64,000 bases of DNA from Methylotetracoccus oryzae. Its GTDB lineage: Bacteria > Pseudomonadota > Gammaproteobacteria > Methylococcales > Methylococcaceae. Positions 9,554-18,790 of the stretch are shown piece by piece. A program made the translations under genes and the position numbers. The notes beneath the pieces are model-generated. The model had not been told where the DNA came from. It did not search any database and saw nothing but the letters and a program-made list of their open reading frames with translations. How positions within the stretch are numbered: position 1 is the first letter of the stretch; every line of letters begins with the position of its first letter. The DNA is taken from the NCBI RefSeq assembly GCF_006175985.1, contig NZ_SRSH01000008.1, positions 124,001-188,000 of the forward strand. Reading direction: 5' to 3'.

Positions 9554-11881
9554 TTGATCATCAGCGACGTGAAGGGCATCAGCAAGTCGACGCGGGCATG
9601 CCTGGCCGAGCATGGCATCTTTTCGGTCGAGGAATTGGCGAATGTCGCCGTCGAACGGCTGATTCTCATCCCGGGTTTCAGCCGGCAAAAAGCTCAGCGC
9701 ATGATTCGCGCAGCTAAACATTTGGTCGGGGAGGGCGACGCGGTGGCGGATTTGGCGCAAGTGGTGCCGGCCAGTCCCGGCCGGAGTACGCCCGCGTCCG
9801 GTGAGATTCTCGCCCGCGCCCTCGACGATTCGCAGTGGTACATCAATCGGGAACTGAGTCTGCTCGAGTTCAATCGCCGCGTGCTCGAACAGTCCAAGGA
9901 TTCGCGGACTCCCTTGCTGGAACGGCTCAACTTTCTGTGCATCTCCTGCTCGAATCTCGACGAGTTCTTCGAGGTTCGGGCCGCCGGCTTGATCCAGAGG
10001 TCCGAACTGGCCTCGCTGCAGACCGAGGCCGACGGGCTCACGCCGACCGAAGTCCTCACGGAAATCAGCAGTCGCGCGCACGCGCTGGTCGCGGAGCAGT
10101 ACCGTGTCTTTAACGAAGCCTTGCTGCCCGCCCTGGCCATCGAGAACATCCGTTTCATCCGCCGCTCCGACTGGAATGAATCACAGCAGGCATGGCTACG
10201 GCGCTACTTCACGGATGAATTGCTGCCGATTCTCAGCCCGATCGGTCTCGATCCCACGCATCCCTTTCCGCGCATCCTCAACAAGGCGTTGAATTTCATC
10301 ATCTCCTTGTCCGGCAAGGATGCATTCGGCCGGGACCTGGATCTGGCCATTCTGCAGGCACCGCGCGCCTTGCCACGGATCATTCAGCTGCCGCAGGTCG
10401 ATACCGAGAGCGGGCCGCACGATTTCGTGTTTCTCTCGTCGATCATCCATGCATTCATCGATGATCTCTTCCACGGCATGAAGGTGCGCGGCTGCTATCA
10501 GTTCCGCGTCACGCGCAACAGCGATTTATTTCTGGATGAGGAAGAAATCCACGATCTGCTGCGGGCGGTCGAGGGGGAACTGGCCAGTCGGAATTACGGG
10601 GATGAGGTCCGTCTCGAAGTGGCCGCAAACTGTCCGGATGACCTGATCGATTTCCTGCTCGGTCAGTTCGGACTGACCAAGGACCGCCTGTACCGGGTGG
10701 ATGGACCTGTCAATCTGAGCCGTTCGCGCGAGGTCTGCGATCTGATCGACCGGCCCGAGCTGAAATTTCCACCGTTTACGGCCGGCTGTCCGCCGCAGCT
10801 GAACGATCCCAAGTCGCTGTTCGAGGCGATCCGGAAACACGACATCCTCCTGCACCATCCCTACGAGTCGTTCAATCCGGTCATCGAACTGGTCCGGCAG
10901 GCTGCCGAGGACCCCCAGGTGGTTGCGGTCAAGCAGACCCTGTACCGGACCGGCTCCAATTCACCCGTGGTCGAAGCCCTGGAGAAGGCCGCGCGTGCCG
11001 GCAAGGAAGTGACGGTCGTGGTCGAGCTTAGGGCGCGCTTTGACGAGAAGGCGAACATCTCGCTGGCAACCCGACTGCAGGAAGCCGGGGTGCAGGTGGT
11101 CTACGGAATCGTCGGCTACAAGACCCACGCGAAGATGCTGCTGGTGCTGCGTCGGGAGGGCAAGCACCTGCGCTACTACACCCACCTGGGCACCGGGAAC
11201 TACCATCCGAAGACGGCGCGACTTTATACCGACTACAGCCTGCTGACGGCCGACAAGGATCTCGGCGAAGATGTGCGCCGCGTGTTCGTGCAACTGACCA
11301 GTCTGGGCAAGGTCGGTCGCCTGAACAAGCTGTTGCAGGCGCCATTTACGCTACACAAGACGCTGATCAAGAAGATCGAAAGGGAGATCGAGCATGCGCG
11401 CAAGGGCAAGCGGGCGCGCATCGTCATCAAAGTCAACTCGGTGGTCGAGCCGGTGCTGATTCAAACGCTGTATCGCGCCTCGATGGCGGGGGTGGAGATC
11501 AGGCTGATCGTCCGCGGAATCTGCTGTCTGCGGCCGGGCGTGCCGGGACTTTCGGAGACGATCGAAGTCCGGTCGATCGTGGGCCGCTTTCTCGAGCACA
11601 GCCGCGTGTACAGTTTCGAGAACGATGGGGAGCCGGAACTGTTCTGCTCCAGCGCGGATTGCATGTCGCGGAACATGTTCCGCCGTGTCGAGACCTGCTT
11701 TCCGATCGAAAACAGGAAGCTGGCCGACCGCATTCGGGCCGAGCTGGATCTGTACCTGCGCGACGACAGCCAGGCCTGGATACAGCAATCCGATGGTCAC
11801 TATCGCCGTGCCGAGCCCAACGCGACCGGAGGGGTCGAGGCGCAGTCCTACTTGCTCGAGCAGTTTCGACGCGCAGTCTGA
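9554..11881 (+). CDS. ppk: polyphosphate kinase 1 with N-terminal helix-hairpin-helix-like domain
   Basis: PPK1 reversibly makes polyphosphate from ATP. The core runs from about residue 93 (WYINRELSLLEFNRRVLEQ) to the end, with CSNLDEFFEVR, DPTHPFPRILNK, VKQTLYRTGSNSPVV and CCLRPGVPGLSE. His525 (KTHAK) and His544 (YYTHLGTGNYH) match the autophosphorylated His435 and the His454 of the E. coli enzyme. I place the start at TTG 9554 because a GGAGGA lies 7 bases upstream; the frame is open further 5'. The chosen 775-residue product has about 90 extra residues. Of these, residues 5-56 form two helix-hairpin-helix-like units (VKGISKSTRACLAEHGI and LIPGFSRQKAQRMIRAA), which ordinary PPK1 proteins lack. 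ppx converges on it 20 bases away. Confidence 0.95.
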   Translation: MIISDVKGISKSTRACLAEHGIFSVEELANVAVERLILIPGFSRQKAQRMIRAAKHLVGEGDAVADLAQVVPASPGRSTPASGEILARALDDSQWYINRELSLLEFNRRVLEQSKDSRTPLLERLNFLCISCSNLDEFFEVRAAGLIQRSELASLQTEADGLTPTEVLTEISSRAHALVAEQYRVFNEALLPALAIENIRFIRRSDWNESQQAWLRRYFTDELLPILSPIGLDPTHPFPRILNKALNFIISLSGKDAFGRDLDLAILQAPRALPRIIQLPQVDTESGPHDFVFLSSIIHAFIDDLFHGMKVRGCYQFRVTRNSDLFLDEEEIHDLLRAVEGELASRNYGDEVRLEVAANCPDDLIDFLLGQFGLTKDRLYRVDGPVNLSRSREVCDLIDRPELKFPPFTAGCPPQLNDPKSLFEAIRKHDILLHHPYESFNPVIELVRQAAEDPQVVAVKQTLYRTGSNSPVVEALEKAARAGKEVTVVVELRARFDEKANISLATRLQEAGVQVVYGIVGYKTHAKMLLVLRREGKHLRYYTHLGTGNYHPKTARLYTDYSLLTADKDLGEDVRRVFVQLTSLGKVGRLNKLLQAPFTLHKTLIKKIEREIEHARKGKRARIVIKVNSVVEPVLIQTLYRASMAGVEIRLIVRGICCLRPGVPGLSETIEVRSIVGRFLEHSRVYSFENDGEPELFCSSADCMSRNMFRRVETCFPIENRKLADRIRAELDLYLRDDSQAWIQQSDGHYRRAEPNATGGVEAQSYLLEQFRRAV

Positions 11882-11901
11882 GGGGGCGATGCCGCGAGGG
11901 C

Positions 11902-13401
11902 CTACGCGAACCTTAGGGCGAGTCCCGCTGCCTGCAGGACCTCAGCTTCCTGTTCCAGGTCGGCCATGGTAAGAGGGTGATCGGCCAGCCAGCCGTCCGG
12001 GAAACGGAGCGTAACCTGAACGTCCTGGAGTTGCAGTTCGACGGCGGGCAGTGGGGCAGGGTGCCGGCTGCGGTTCAACAACACCCCGAGCCGCAGGGCA
12101 ATGGCAATGCGCGGCGCGAGCTCGTCCCACGGGTGAGCGAGGTCCCGGAACAGCTTGACCGGGAACTTGCGGCGGTGAGCGCGGACCAGCGTCGCGAGCA
12201 GCTTTTGCTCCTGTTGCGAGAAGCCGGGCAGGTCCGCATTCTCGACGATGTACGCGCCATGCTTGTGATAGGCGCTATGGGCGATGTCGAAGCCGATCTC
12301 ATGCAACTCCGCGGCCCAGCCCAACCATTGCTCCACCGTTGCCAGATCCACCGCTTCCTTCCCCAAGGCCTGGCGCGCGAACTCCCTGGCGGTTTCCCGC
12401 ACGCGCTCCGCGTGATCGCGGTCGACGTGGTAGCGCGTCGCCAGCGTCTCGACTGTCGTGGAGCGGATGTCGGTATGGTGTAACCGCCCCACGAGATCGT
12501 ACAGCAGGCCCTCGCGCAGGGCGCCATCGGCGACTTTCATCAGTTCGATGCCGAGGATCTTGAACGCCGCATAGACGATCACTACGCCGCCGGGGAGCAC
12601 CGGCGCGCGCTCGGGATTCAACTCGGGAAACTGCAGCTTCGCGACGTCGCCGGCGGCGATCATGCCCTCGGCCAGACGCTCCAGGCCGGCAATGCTGATG
12701 CCTTCCTTGCTCCAGCCTGCCGCCAGGATGATCTTTTGGATTGCGCGCAGGCTGCCGGAGGCCCCAACGGCTTCCGACCACTGGCCGCGGCGGAAGGCCA
12801 ATTCGATGGGCTCCAGTTCGCGTTGTGCGGCGATCACGGCCCGCTTGAAGCGCTTGGCGGAAATCTTTCCGCCGGGAAAGTGACGGAGACTCATAGACAC
12901 GCAGCCCATCCGGAAGCTCTCCTTGTGCAGCGGTTCCTGATCGACGCCGATGATGAACTCCGTACTGCCGCCGCCGATGTCCATGACCAACCGCCGGGTA
13001 CCGTCGGGCGCCAGACTCCGGGCGACGCCCTGGTAGATCAGACGGGCCTCCTCGATGCCGGACACGATCTCGATTTGATGGCCCAGGGCATGCTCGGCCC
13101 GGTGCAGGAAGGGCTGTGCGTTCTGGGCCATGCGGAAGGTGTTGGTGCCAACGGCGCGGACGCTGCAGGGTGGGAGGTTGCGCAGCCGTTGCCCGAAACG
13201 CTCCAGGCATTCGAGAGCCCGGATCTGCGCTTCGGGCGTCAGGTTGTTTTGTGCGTCCAGCCCTGCTCCGAGACGGACCATTTCCACAAGCCGGTCGACG
13301 ACGGTGAGATTCCCATTGCGGTGGCTGGCCACGAGCAGATGGAAACTGTTCGATCCCAGATCGACGGCGGCGAGCAAATCGGATTGGGGAGTTACGGTCA
13401 C
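11902..13401 (-). CDS. ppx: exopolyphosphatase (Ppx/GppA family)
   Basis: This enzyme removes terminal phosphates from polyphosphate, opposing PPK; the family also includes pppGpp phosphatases. The GTG at 13401 gives 499 residues starting VTVTPQSDLLAAVDLGSNSFHLLVA, the family N-terminus. A GAGG Shine-Dalgarno lies just upstream, so I prefer it over longer versions. The ASKHA-fold motifs are AVDLGSNSFH, AVGTNTFR, SGIEEARLIYQGV and LVMDIGGGSTEFIIG. The C-terminal half carries the HD-like region (LHEIGFDIAHSAYHKHGAYI) as in E. coli Ppx (513 residues). Adjacency to ppk favours exopolyphosphatase over GppA. Confidence 0.93.
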   Translation of the reverse strand: MTVTPQSDLLAAVDLGSNSFHLLVASHRNGNLTVVDRLVEMVRLGAGLDAQNNLTPEAQIRALECLERFGQRLRNLPPCSVRAVGTNTFRMAQNAQPFLHRAEHALGHQIEIVSGIEEARLIYQGVARSLAPDGTRRLVMDIGGGSTEFIIGVDQEPLHKESFRMGCVSMSLRHFPGGKISAKRFKRAVIAAQRELEPIELAFRRGQWSEAVGASGSLRAIQKIILAAGWSKEGISIAGLERLAEGMIAAGDVAKLQFPELNPERAPVLPGGVVIVYAAFKILGIELMKVADGALREGLLYDLVGRLHHTDIRSTTVETLATRYHVDRDHAERVRETAREFARQALGKEAVDLATVEQWLGWAAELHEIGFDIAHSAYHKHGAYIVENADLPGFSQQEQKLLATLVRAHRRKFPVKLFRDLAHPWDELAPRIAIALRLGVLLNRSRHPAPLPAVELQLQDVQVTLRFPDGWLADHPLTMADLEQEAEVLQAAGLALRFA

Positions 13402-13525
13402 GCGGAGCCTCGGAATCGGTACGACGCAACGGAGGGCTGCGTCGTCGGTCTGATAGAATGCGCAGGCTTCATGCTGCGGGTGGCTGATGCCCGCCATTCT
13501 AAACAATGCCCGTCGAAAATACCCG

Positions 13526-14467
13526 ATGTCAGCACTGCTACTGCGGGACCTGCGCAAGACCTACGGCAACCGCCTGGAAGCCCTGAAAGGCGTCGATCTG
13601 GAAATTCCGGAAGGCGAATTTTTCGCGCTGCTCGGTCCGAATGGCGCCGGCAAGTCGACCCTGATCAGCATAGTAAGCTCGCTCGTCAACAAAACGAGCG
13701 GTCGTGTCGAGGTCTGCGGCTACGATCTCGATCGGGACCGTGAAGCCGCCAAGCGCTGTATCGGACTCGTGCCGCAGGAGGTAAATTTCAACCAGTTCGA
13801 GAAGGTCGCGAATATCGTCATCAATCAGGCGGGTTACTACGGAATCCCTCGCCGGGAAGCGATCGTCCGGGCCGAGCGCTGCCTGCGTCAGGTCGACCTG
13901 TGGGACAAGCGCAACGTGGTGTCGCGGCAACTGTCGGGCGGCATGAAACGCCGTTTGATGATCGCTCGGGCGCTGGTGCACGATCCGCGGCTGCTGATTC
14001 TGGACGAGCCCACGGCGGGGGTGGATATCGAGATCCGCCATTCGATGTGGGAGTTTCTGCGTTCGGTCAATCGGCGGGGTACGACCGTCATTCTGACGAC
14101 GCACTACCTGGAAGAAGCGGAGAATCTGTGTCGGCACATCGCGATCATCGACCACGGCCGGATCGTCGTGAACCGCCGGATGCAGGAACTGCTCGCTGAA
14201 GTTCAGACGCAGCGATATACCCTTGAACTCAAGTATCCGATCAGCCAAGTGCCGGTCATCGAAGGCTACGCGGTGGAGCGGGAGGATGCGTATACCTTGA
14301 TCGCAGAAGTTCCGCCCGAGGGCGGCGTGCATGGCTTGTTTACGCGACTGGCGGCTCAGGGCATCGAAGTCCAGGGCATCCGGAATGGGTCGAGTCGTCT
14401 GGAGCAGTATTTCATGCGCTTGATCGCGGAATCGGGAGATCGCGATGGGGCAGGCGCAGCCGCATGA
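13526..14467 (+). CDS. yadG: ABC-2 type exporter, ATP-binding subunit (YadG-like)
   Basis: This is the ATPase of an ABC-2 exporter of unknown substrate. The 313-residue protein shows Walker A GPNGAGKST (residues 37-45), the signature LSGGMKRRLMIARAL, Walker B LLILDEPTAGVD and the switch histidine in TTHYLEEAE. Sequence and partner gene resemble E. coli YadG/YadH. The ATG at 13526 begins MSALLLRDLRKTYG; 13 upstream in-frame codons are open but lack family character. The gene diverges from ppx with a 124-base gap. The stop overlaps the permease start (ATGA), so the two are coupled. Its cargo cannot be read from the sequence. Confidence 0.93.
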   Translation: MSALLLRDLRKTYGNRLEALKGVDLEIPEGEFFALLGPNGAGKSTLISIVSSLVNKTSGRVEVCGYDLDRDREAAKRCIGLVPQEVNFNQFEKVANIVINQAGYYGIPRREAIVRAERCLRQVDLWDKRNVVSRQLSGGMKRRLMIARALVHDPRLLILDEPTAGVDIEIRHSMWEFLRSVNRRGTTVILTTHYLEEAENLCRHIAIIDHGRIVVNRRMQELLAEVQTQRYTLELKYPISQVPVIEGYAVEREDAYTLIAEVPPEGGVHGLFTRLAAQGIEVQGIRNGSSRLEQYFMRLIAESGDRDGAGAAA

Positions 14468-15252
14468 GGAAACGCGGGTGGTCCGGTACAGGCCAATGGA
14501 TTGCGCTGCAGACCATTCTGTTCAAGGAAATCGGCCGCTTCTTCCGGATCTGGCCGCAGACCATACTGCCTGCCGCGGTGACCAATGCGCTGTACTTGCT
14601 GATTTTCGGTGCGCTGATGGGGCAGCGCATCGGCCCGATCCACGGCATCGCCTACCTGGACTACATTGTGCCGGGCATTGCACTGATGTCCGTCATCACC
14701 AACGCGTACAGCAATGTCGTGTCCTCGTTCTACTCGACCAAGTTCCAGCGGCACATCGAGGAGTTGATTACGGCGCCGGTCTCCGAATGGGCGGTGCTGG
14801 CGGGGTATGTGGGCGGGGGCGTGGTTCGGGGGCTCGTCGTCGGCGCTGTCGTCGTCGCCACGGCCGGGTTTTTTACGCAACTTCAGGTCGCCCATGCTGG
14901 CGTGCTGCTCGCCATGGGCACGCTGACAGCGGCGCTGTTCGCGCTGGCGGGGTTCATCAATGCCGTCTATGCGAACAGTTTCGACGACATCTCCATCGTG
15001 CCCAACTTCGTGCTGACGCCGCTGGTGTATCTGGGCGGCGTGTTCTATTCGATCGAACTGCTGCCGTCCTGGTGGCGGACCGTCTCGATGGGGAATCCCA
15101 TCCTCTACATGGTCAATGCCTTCCGCTATGGCTTCGTCGGGGTGTCGGATGTGCGTTTGGACGTCGCCTTTGCCTTGATCGGCGGCCTGATTGTCCTGCT
15201 GCTGACCTGGGCCTACGTGCTGTTGCGCCGGGGCACGGGTATCAAGAGTTAA
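14464..15252 (+). CDS. yadH: ABC-2 type exporter, permease subunit (YadH-like)
   Basis: The 262-residue membrane subunit pairs with the preceding ATPase. It has six likely transmembrane helices: residues about 34-52, 68-88, 113-137, 146-170, 179-200 and 232-252. The ABC-2 permease signature spans FNYS-like VVSSFYSTKFQRHIEELI, a coupling-helix region, and NFVLTPLVYLGGVFYSIELL near residues 184-203, as in the YadH/NodJ family. The ATG overlaps the ATPase stop. No periplasmic or outer-membrane partner is nearby, so it is probably a simple inner-membrane exporter or flippase. Confidence 0.92.
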   Translation: MRKRGWSGTGQWIALQTILFKEIGRFFRIWPQTILPAAVTNALYLLIFGALMGQRIGPIHGIAYLDYIVPGIALMSVITNAYSNVVSSFYSTKFQRHIEELITAPVSEWAVLAGYVGGGVVRGLVVGAVVVATAGFFTQLQVAHAGVLLAMGTLTAALFALAGFINAVYANSFDDISIVPNFVLTPLVYLGGVFYSIELLPSWWRTVSMGNPILYMVNAFRYGFVGVSDVRLDVAFALIGGLIVLLLTWAYVLLRRGTGIKS

Positions 15253-15282
15253 TCGCGCGCTGCGGTCACCGAAGGGTGGCGG

Positions 15283-15555
15283 TCAGGCCAGCCCCGTTCG
15301 AATCGTCGTCTCATATTCCGGAAAGTAGCGCGCGATGACGGGCAGTTCGAAGCTCCGCAGGATGCTGGTGTTGGGCTCGCGTTCGAGCAGGAATTCGAAC
15401 GAACGGCGGACGAGTTCTGCGGAGGACAGGCGTCCGCCGGTGAGGCGGCGCGCGTAGTCGGGGTCGACCGCGACAGTGTGGGTCGTCGGGTTGGGTCCCT
15501 GAACTGTGACCTGGAAGGTGCGCGCGTCGCGGGATTCGATGGTCAATAGGGTCAT
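15283..15555 (-). CDS. conserved hypothetical protein, 90 residues
   Basis: I do not recognise a named family. The 90-residue soluble protein begins with a beta-rich segment (FQVTVQGPNPTTHTVAV). A helical second half contains a strikingly conserved-looking LVRRSFEFLLEREPNTSILR, then FELPVIARYFPEY. I recall similar small proteins in diverse proteobacteria, without function. An AGGAGAGG Shine-Dalgarno 8 bases before the ATG supports translation. It converges on yadH and is followed, 5' on the same strand, by the DUF4410 gene 44 bases away, so the two minus-strand genes may share a transcript. There is no signal peptide or membrane span. Confidence 0.75.
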   Translation of the reverse strand: MTLLTIESRDARTFQVTVQGPNPTTHTVAVDPDYARRLTGGRLSSAELVRRSFEFLLEREPNTSILRSFELPVIARYFPEYETTIRTGLA

Positions 15556-15599
15556 GCGGTTGCTCCTCTCCTGCCAGTGGAAGCGGTGACGCTCGTCGG

Positions 15600-16385
15600 T
15601 CAGCGTGCCTTGCGGTTCTGCGCCTCCTGCCGGATCTTGTCCTCGTACTTCAACATTTCGCTGACGATCTGGTCGGCGGTCTTCTGCACGTCCTTACCCG
15701 TGGCATCCTTTTCCATCATGAATTTCGCGGCCGCGACGTAGGGGTTCATTGTCACTGCGGCCCCCGGCATTTTGCTTGGATCCTTCACCGTGCCGAACAC
15801 CATGAACGGTTCGCGCGGATGGGCGCCGGCAAGATCGCTGATGCCCACCTGAACCTCCATCGTCGAAGCGCCCTGGCCAAAGCCAATGATGGCGCGCTTG
15901 AAGCGATTTCCTTCGCCAACCTCGGTGAACACACCCTGCAGCAGCCAGCCGTCGTTCGGTAACGCGCTGTCCGATCCCTGGTAACGCTGGGATGGGAAAC
16001 CCTTATCACGCAGGCTGTTTACCAGCGAGGTAGCCATCGCATCGACGATTTCCCGGGCTCGCGCAGCGGGGTCGGTAGTCGCAAAGTGATGCGGCAGGCG
16101 CTCTCCCGCTTGTCCCAGCAGACCTTGCTGGGCACGTTCCGGCAGCATGCCTCGGACGCCCTGATCGCCCTGGAAGTCGCTCGAATCGAGAGCGAAGTCG
16201 GCGACATAGACCTGGCGCGGCCCCTGCTGCGGCGGGTGCGCGCCCAGCGTTTCGTTCTTCAGTTCCACACCGCCCCGCAAGCCGTGCCCGGCGTGTTCCT
16301 GGGCAAGTCGGCAACCGGTGCCCGAAGCCGCCAGCAGGGTTCCGCAAAGCCCCGCCAGCACACAATAGCGATCGAAAACAAACAT
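15600..16385 (-). CDS. DUF4410-like exported protein of unknown function
   Basis: The 261-residue product begins with a signal-like segment (MFVFDRYCVLAGLCGTLLAASGTGC), which suggests export. The residue run before Cys25 is a poor lipobox, so lipoprotein status is uncertain. The body (VYVADFALDSSDFQ, SLRDKGFPSQRY, WLLQGVFTEVGEGNRFKRAIIGFGQGASTMEVQVGISD, AAKFMMEKDATGKDVQKTADQIV) resembles DUF4410 proteins, whose role is unknown to me. I chose ATG 16385 because it starts the signal segment and has GAGGG about 9 bases upstream; the frame is open for 33 more codons. It diverges from prsK across a 299-base gap. Confidence 0.75.
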   Translation of the reverse strand: MFVFDRYCVLAGLCGTLLAASGTGCRLAQEHAGHGLRGGVELKNETLGAHPPQQGPRQVYVADFALDSSDFQGDQGVRGMLPERAQQGLLGQAGERLPHHFATTDPAARAREIVDAMATSLVNSLRDKGFPSQRYQGSDSALPNDGWLLQGVFTEVGEGNRFKRAIIGFGQGASTMEVQVGISDLAGAHPREPFMVFGTVKDPSKMPGAAVTMNPYVAAAKFMMEKDATGKDVQKTADQIVSEMLKYEDKIRQEAQNRKAR

Positions 16386-16684
16386 CCGCCGCAGTCCCTC
16401 TTGTTGTAACCCCATGGAGCCGGGGCGCGTGCCCGTCTGGCGGTCGTTTCCGATTCGCCGGCTTGCGCGTCTCGATCTTAACATGCACGTATTCGCCGGG
16501 TGGGGCTGGTCTCACCGGCCGAGATCGACGCGAGGCTGGGGGGAAGTGTGGCTGCGTGTGGGTGACACGCAACCTAAACCCTTGACGGACCTTCGATGAC
16601 GCGCAACCATTGTCCGGCCGAGTCAAAAGGACGATCCCCTTTACTGGAGAACATGGTGTTCATCGATTCAGCGCGTTGGCCGTG

Positions 16685-18790
16685 ATGGCCGTCGGTACGC
16701 TCAGCTACCTTTCGGGCGCGCTGGCCCAGCTGTTCCTGGCGGTGCTGCTGACGCTCCGCCGACCGCAGAGCTTGCGGGGTCGCTGGCTGATCCTGTCATC
16801 AACGGTCACGACCGCCTGGTGCCTTTTGCTGGCGCTACAGGAGGCGTTCGGTGTTCTGCCAGCGGCGCTGATCTGGACCATCGAACTGCTGCGCGATTAC
16901 GTCTGGCTGGCTTTCTTCGGAAAGCTGCTGGGCCAGCATGAAGGCGTTGCGTACCCGCCCAGGCAGCGAGGTATCGGCGCGGTTCGCGCCAGCGTGCAGG
17001 TGGCCGTGCTGAGCATGGGACTTTACGCATGGCTCACTCCCTATCTGCAGTCCAGTTTTCCGCAATTCTTCAGCAAGTCCTGGCAGGAATTCGGGCTGGT
17101 CGCACTGTCCATTCTGGGGCTGGCGCTGGTCGAGCAGGTGTACCGCAACACCCGGCCGGACCTGCGCTGGCGGATCAAGCTGATCTGCCTGGCACTGGGA
17201 GGAATGTTCGCCTACGACTTCTATCTGTACACCGACGCGCTGCTGTTTGATCGCATCAATCCCGACCTTTGGGCGGCGCGGGGGGCCCTCGCCGGCATCG
17301 TCGTTCCCCTGATCGCCACCTCGGCAGCGAAGAATCCGGAATGGAATCTGGATCTGTACATCTCCCGGCGCATCGTCTTCCACTCGGCAACGCTGCTGGG
17401 GACCGGCATCTATCTGCTCTCCATGGGCACCGTCGGCTACTACATCCGTGTGTTCGGCGGCGAGTGGGGGCCGGTCATACAGATCGTGTTCGTCGCGGCC
17501 GCCTCGCTGGCGTTGGTGTTGCTGCTCTTTTCCGCACAGACGAGGGCGCGCGTCAGAGTCTACCTGACCAAGAATTTTTTCAACTACGCCTACGACTATC
17601 GCGAGGAGTGGCTTACTCTGACCCGAACGCTGGCCGATGCCGCTTCGGGCTTGAGCCTCGAGGAGCGAGTCATCTACGCCATCGGGCGCTTGGTCGAAAG
17701 CCAGAACGGCGTGCTGTGGTGGCGGGACTCGACCGGGGCATTGGCCTGGCGGGCCAGCTATGGCGCGCCTCAAGTGGACGTCGCGCGCCTGGAGAGCAAC
17801 GATCCGGTGGTAGCATACATGATGGAGCGCGAATGGATCGTGAATCTGGCGGAGATGGAGTCCATGCCCGAAGCCTATGACGGGCTGCAGCCGCCTGTGT
17901 GGCTGAAACCGGAAAGCAACGCCTGGCTGCTGCTGCCGATGTTCCGTGACGAAGGGCGGTTGTACGGCGTGTTGCTGCTGTCGAAGCCGCGGGCACCCAT
18001 CAAATGGGACTGGGAAGTGCTTGATTTGCTGAAGACGGCCAGCACCGTGGCGGCTAGCTACCTGGCGCTGGATGATGCCGGCCGGCAGTTGACTGAAGCG
18101 CGCCAGTTCGAAGGCTTCAACCGCCTGTCGGCGTTTGTGATCCATGACCTGAAGAATCTGATCGCGCAGTTGACGCTGGTGTTGCGGAACGCCGAGCGCC
18201 ATCACGACAACCCGGCCTTCGTGCGCGACGCCTTCAAGACCCTGGACCACGTCGTGGAACGCATGAATCGTTTGATGAACCAGTTGCGCAACGCGGGTCC
18301 AAGTGTCGTGTCGGAGTCGGTCGATGTCGGACGGCTCCTCGGTGAGGTGACGACCGCGCGTGCTTCACAGGTGCCGGCGCCGCTGTTCCAGGACGGTGCG
18401 GAAGGGGTCGTGGTGACGGCGAATCGCGATCGCCTGTTTTCCGCCTTCGAACACATCGTACACAATGCACAGGATGCCGCCGGCAAACACGGTCGCGTAG
18501 AGTTGCGCGTCATGCATCCGGCACCGGACAGCGTCGCCATAGAGATAGAAGATACCGGCCCGGGCATGAGCGCAGAGTTCATCCGGACCCGGCTGTTCCG
18601 GCCCTTCGATACGACGAAGGGTCTGACCGGCATGGGCATCGGCGCGTATGAGTCGCGCGAGTATGTGCGTTCAATCGGGGGCGAAATGGTGGTTACCAGC
18701 GAACAGGGGAAGGGCACGACGTTCCGCATCGTGATCCCCAGACAGAACGCCGAAAATCGGCAGGAACAGCGTGTGGAGGCACTGGCGTGA
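16685..18790 (+). CDS. prsK: XrtA/PEP-CTERM-type histidine kinase PrsK
   Basis: This is a membrane sensor kinase of the PrsK type, described with exosortase A/PEP-CTERM exopolysaccharide loci. The N-terminal 270 residues or so hold about eight transmembrane helices with SYLSGALAQLFLAVLLTL at the start. A GAF-like region follows (VESQNGVLWWRDSTGALAWRASYG onward), then the H box FVIHDLKNLIAQL with His487. The HATPase motifs are NAQDAAGKHG, DTGPGMS and GMGIGAYESREY. The start is uncertain: ATG 16685 gives 701 residues, with GTG one codon earlier and TTG codons at 16676 and 16610, none with a well-placed Shine-Dalgarno. The stop overlaps prsR by one base. Confidence 0.9.
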   Translation: MAVGTLSYLSGALAQLFLAVLLTLRRPQSLRGRWLILSSTVTTAWCLLLALQEAFGVLPAALIWTIELLRDYVWLAFFGKLLGQHEGVAYPPRQRGIGAVRASVQVAVLSMGLYAWLTPYLQSSFPQFFSKSWQEFGLVALSILGLALVEQVYRNTRPDLRWRIKLICLALGGMFAYDFYLYTDALLFDRINPDLWAARGALAGIVVPLIATSAAKNPEWNLDLYISRRIVFHSATLLGTGIYLLSMGTVGYYIRVFGGEWGPVIQIVFVAAASLALVLLLFSAQTRARVRVYLTKNFFNYAYDYREEWLTLTRTLADAASGLSLEERVIYAIGRLVESQNGVLWWRDSTGALAWRASYGAPQVDVARLESNDPVVAYMMEREWIVNLAEMESMPEAYDGLQPPVWLKPESNAWLLLPMFRDEGRLYGVLLLSKPRAPIKWDWEVLDLLKTASTVAASYLALDDAGRQLTEARQFEGFNRLSAFVIHDLKNLIAQLTLVLRNAERHHDNPAFVRDAFKTLDHVVERMNRLMNQLRNAGPSVVSESVDVGRLLGEVTTARASQVPAPLFQDGAEGVVVTANRDRLFSAFEHIVHNAQDAAGKHGRVELRVMHPAPDSVAIEIEDTGPGMSAEFIRTRLFRPFDTTKGLTGMGIGAYESREYVRSIGGEMVVTSEQGKGTTFRIVIPRQNAENRQEQRVEALA

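Noticed and set aside
12299-13429. 376-codon frame in another minus-strand register of ppx
   Set aside because: Same strand as ppx but a different frame, Arg- and Pro-rich, and ppx has clear catalytic motifs throughout.
16835-18250. 471-codon minus-strand frame opposite prsK
   Set aside because: Antisense shadow of a well-supported kinase gene; rich in Gln, Arg and His with no domain signature.
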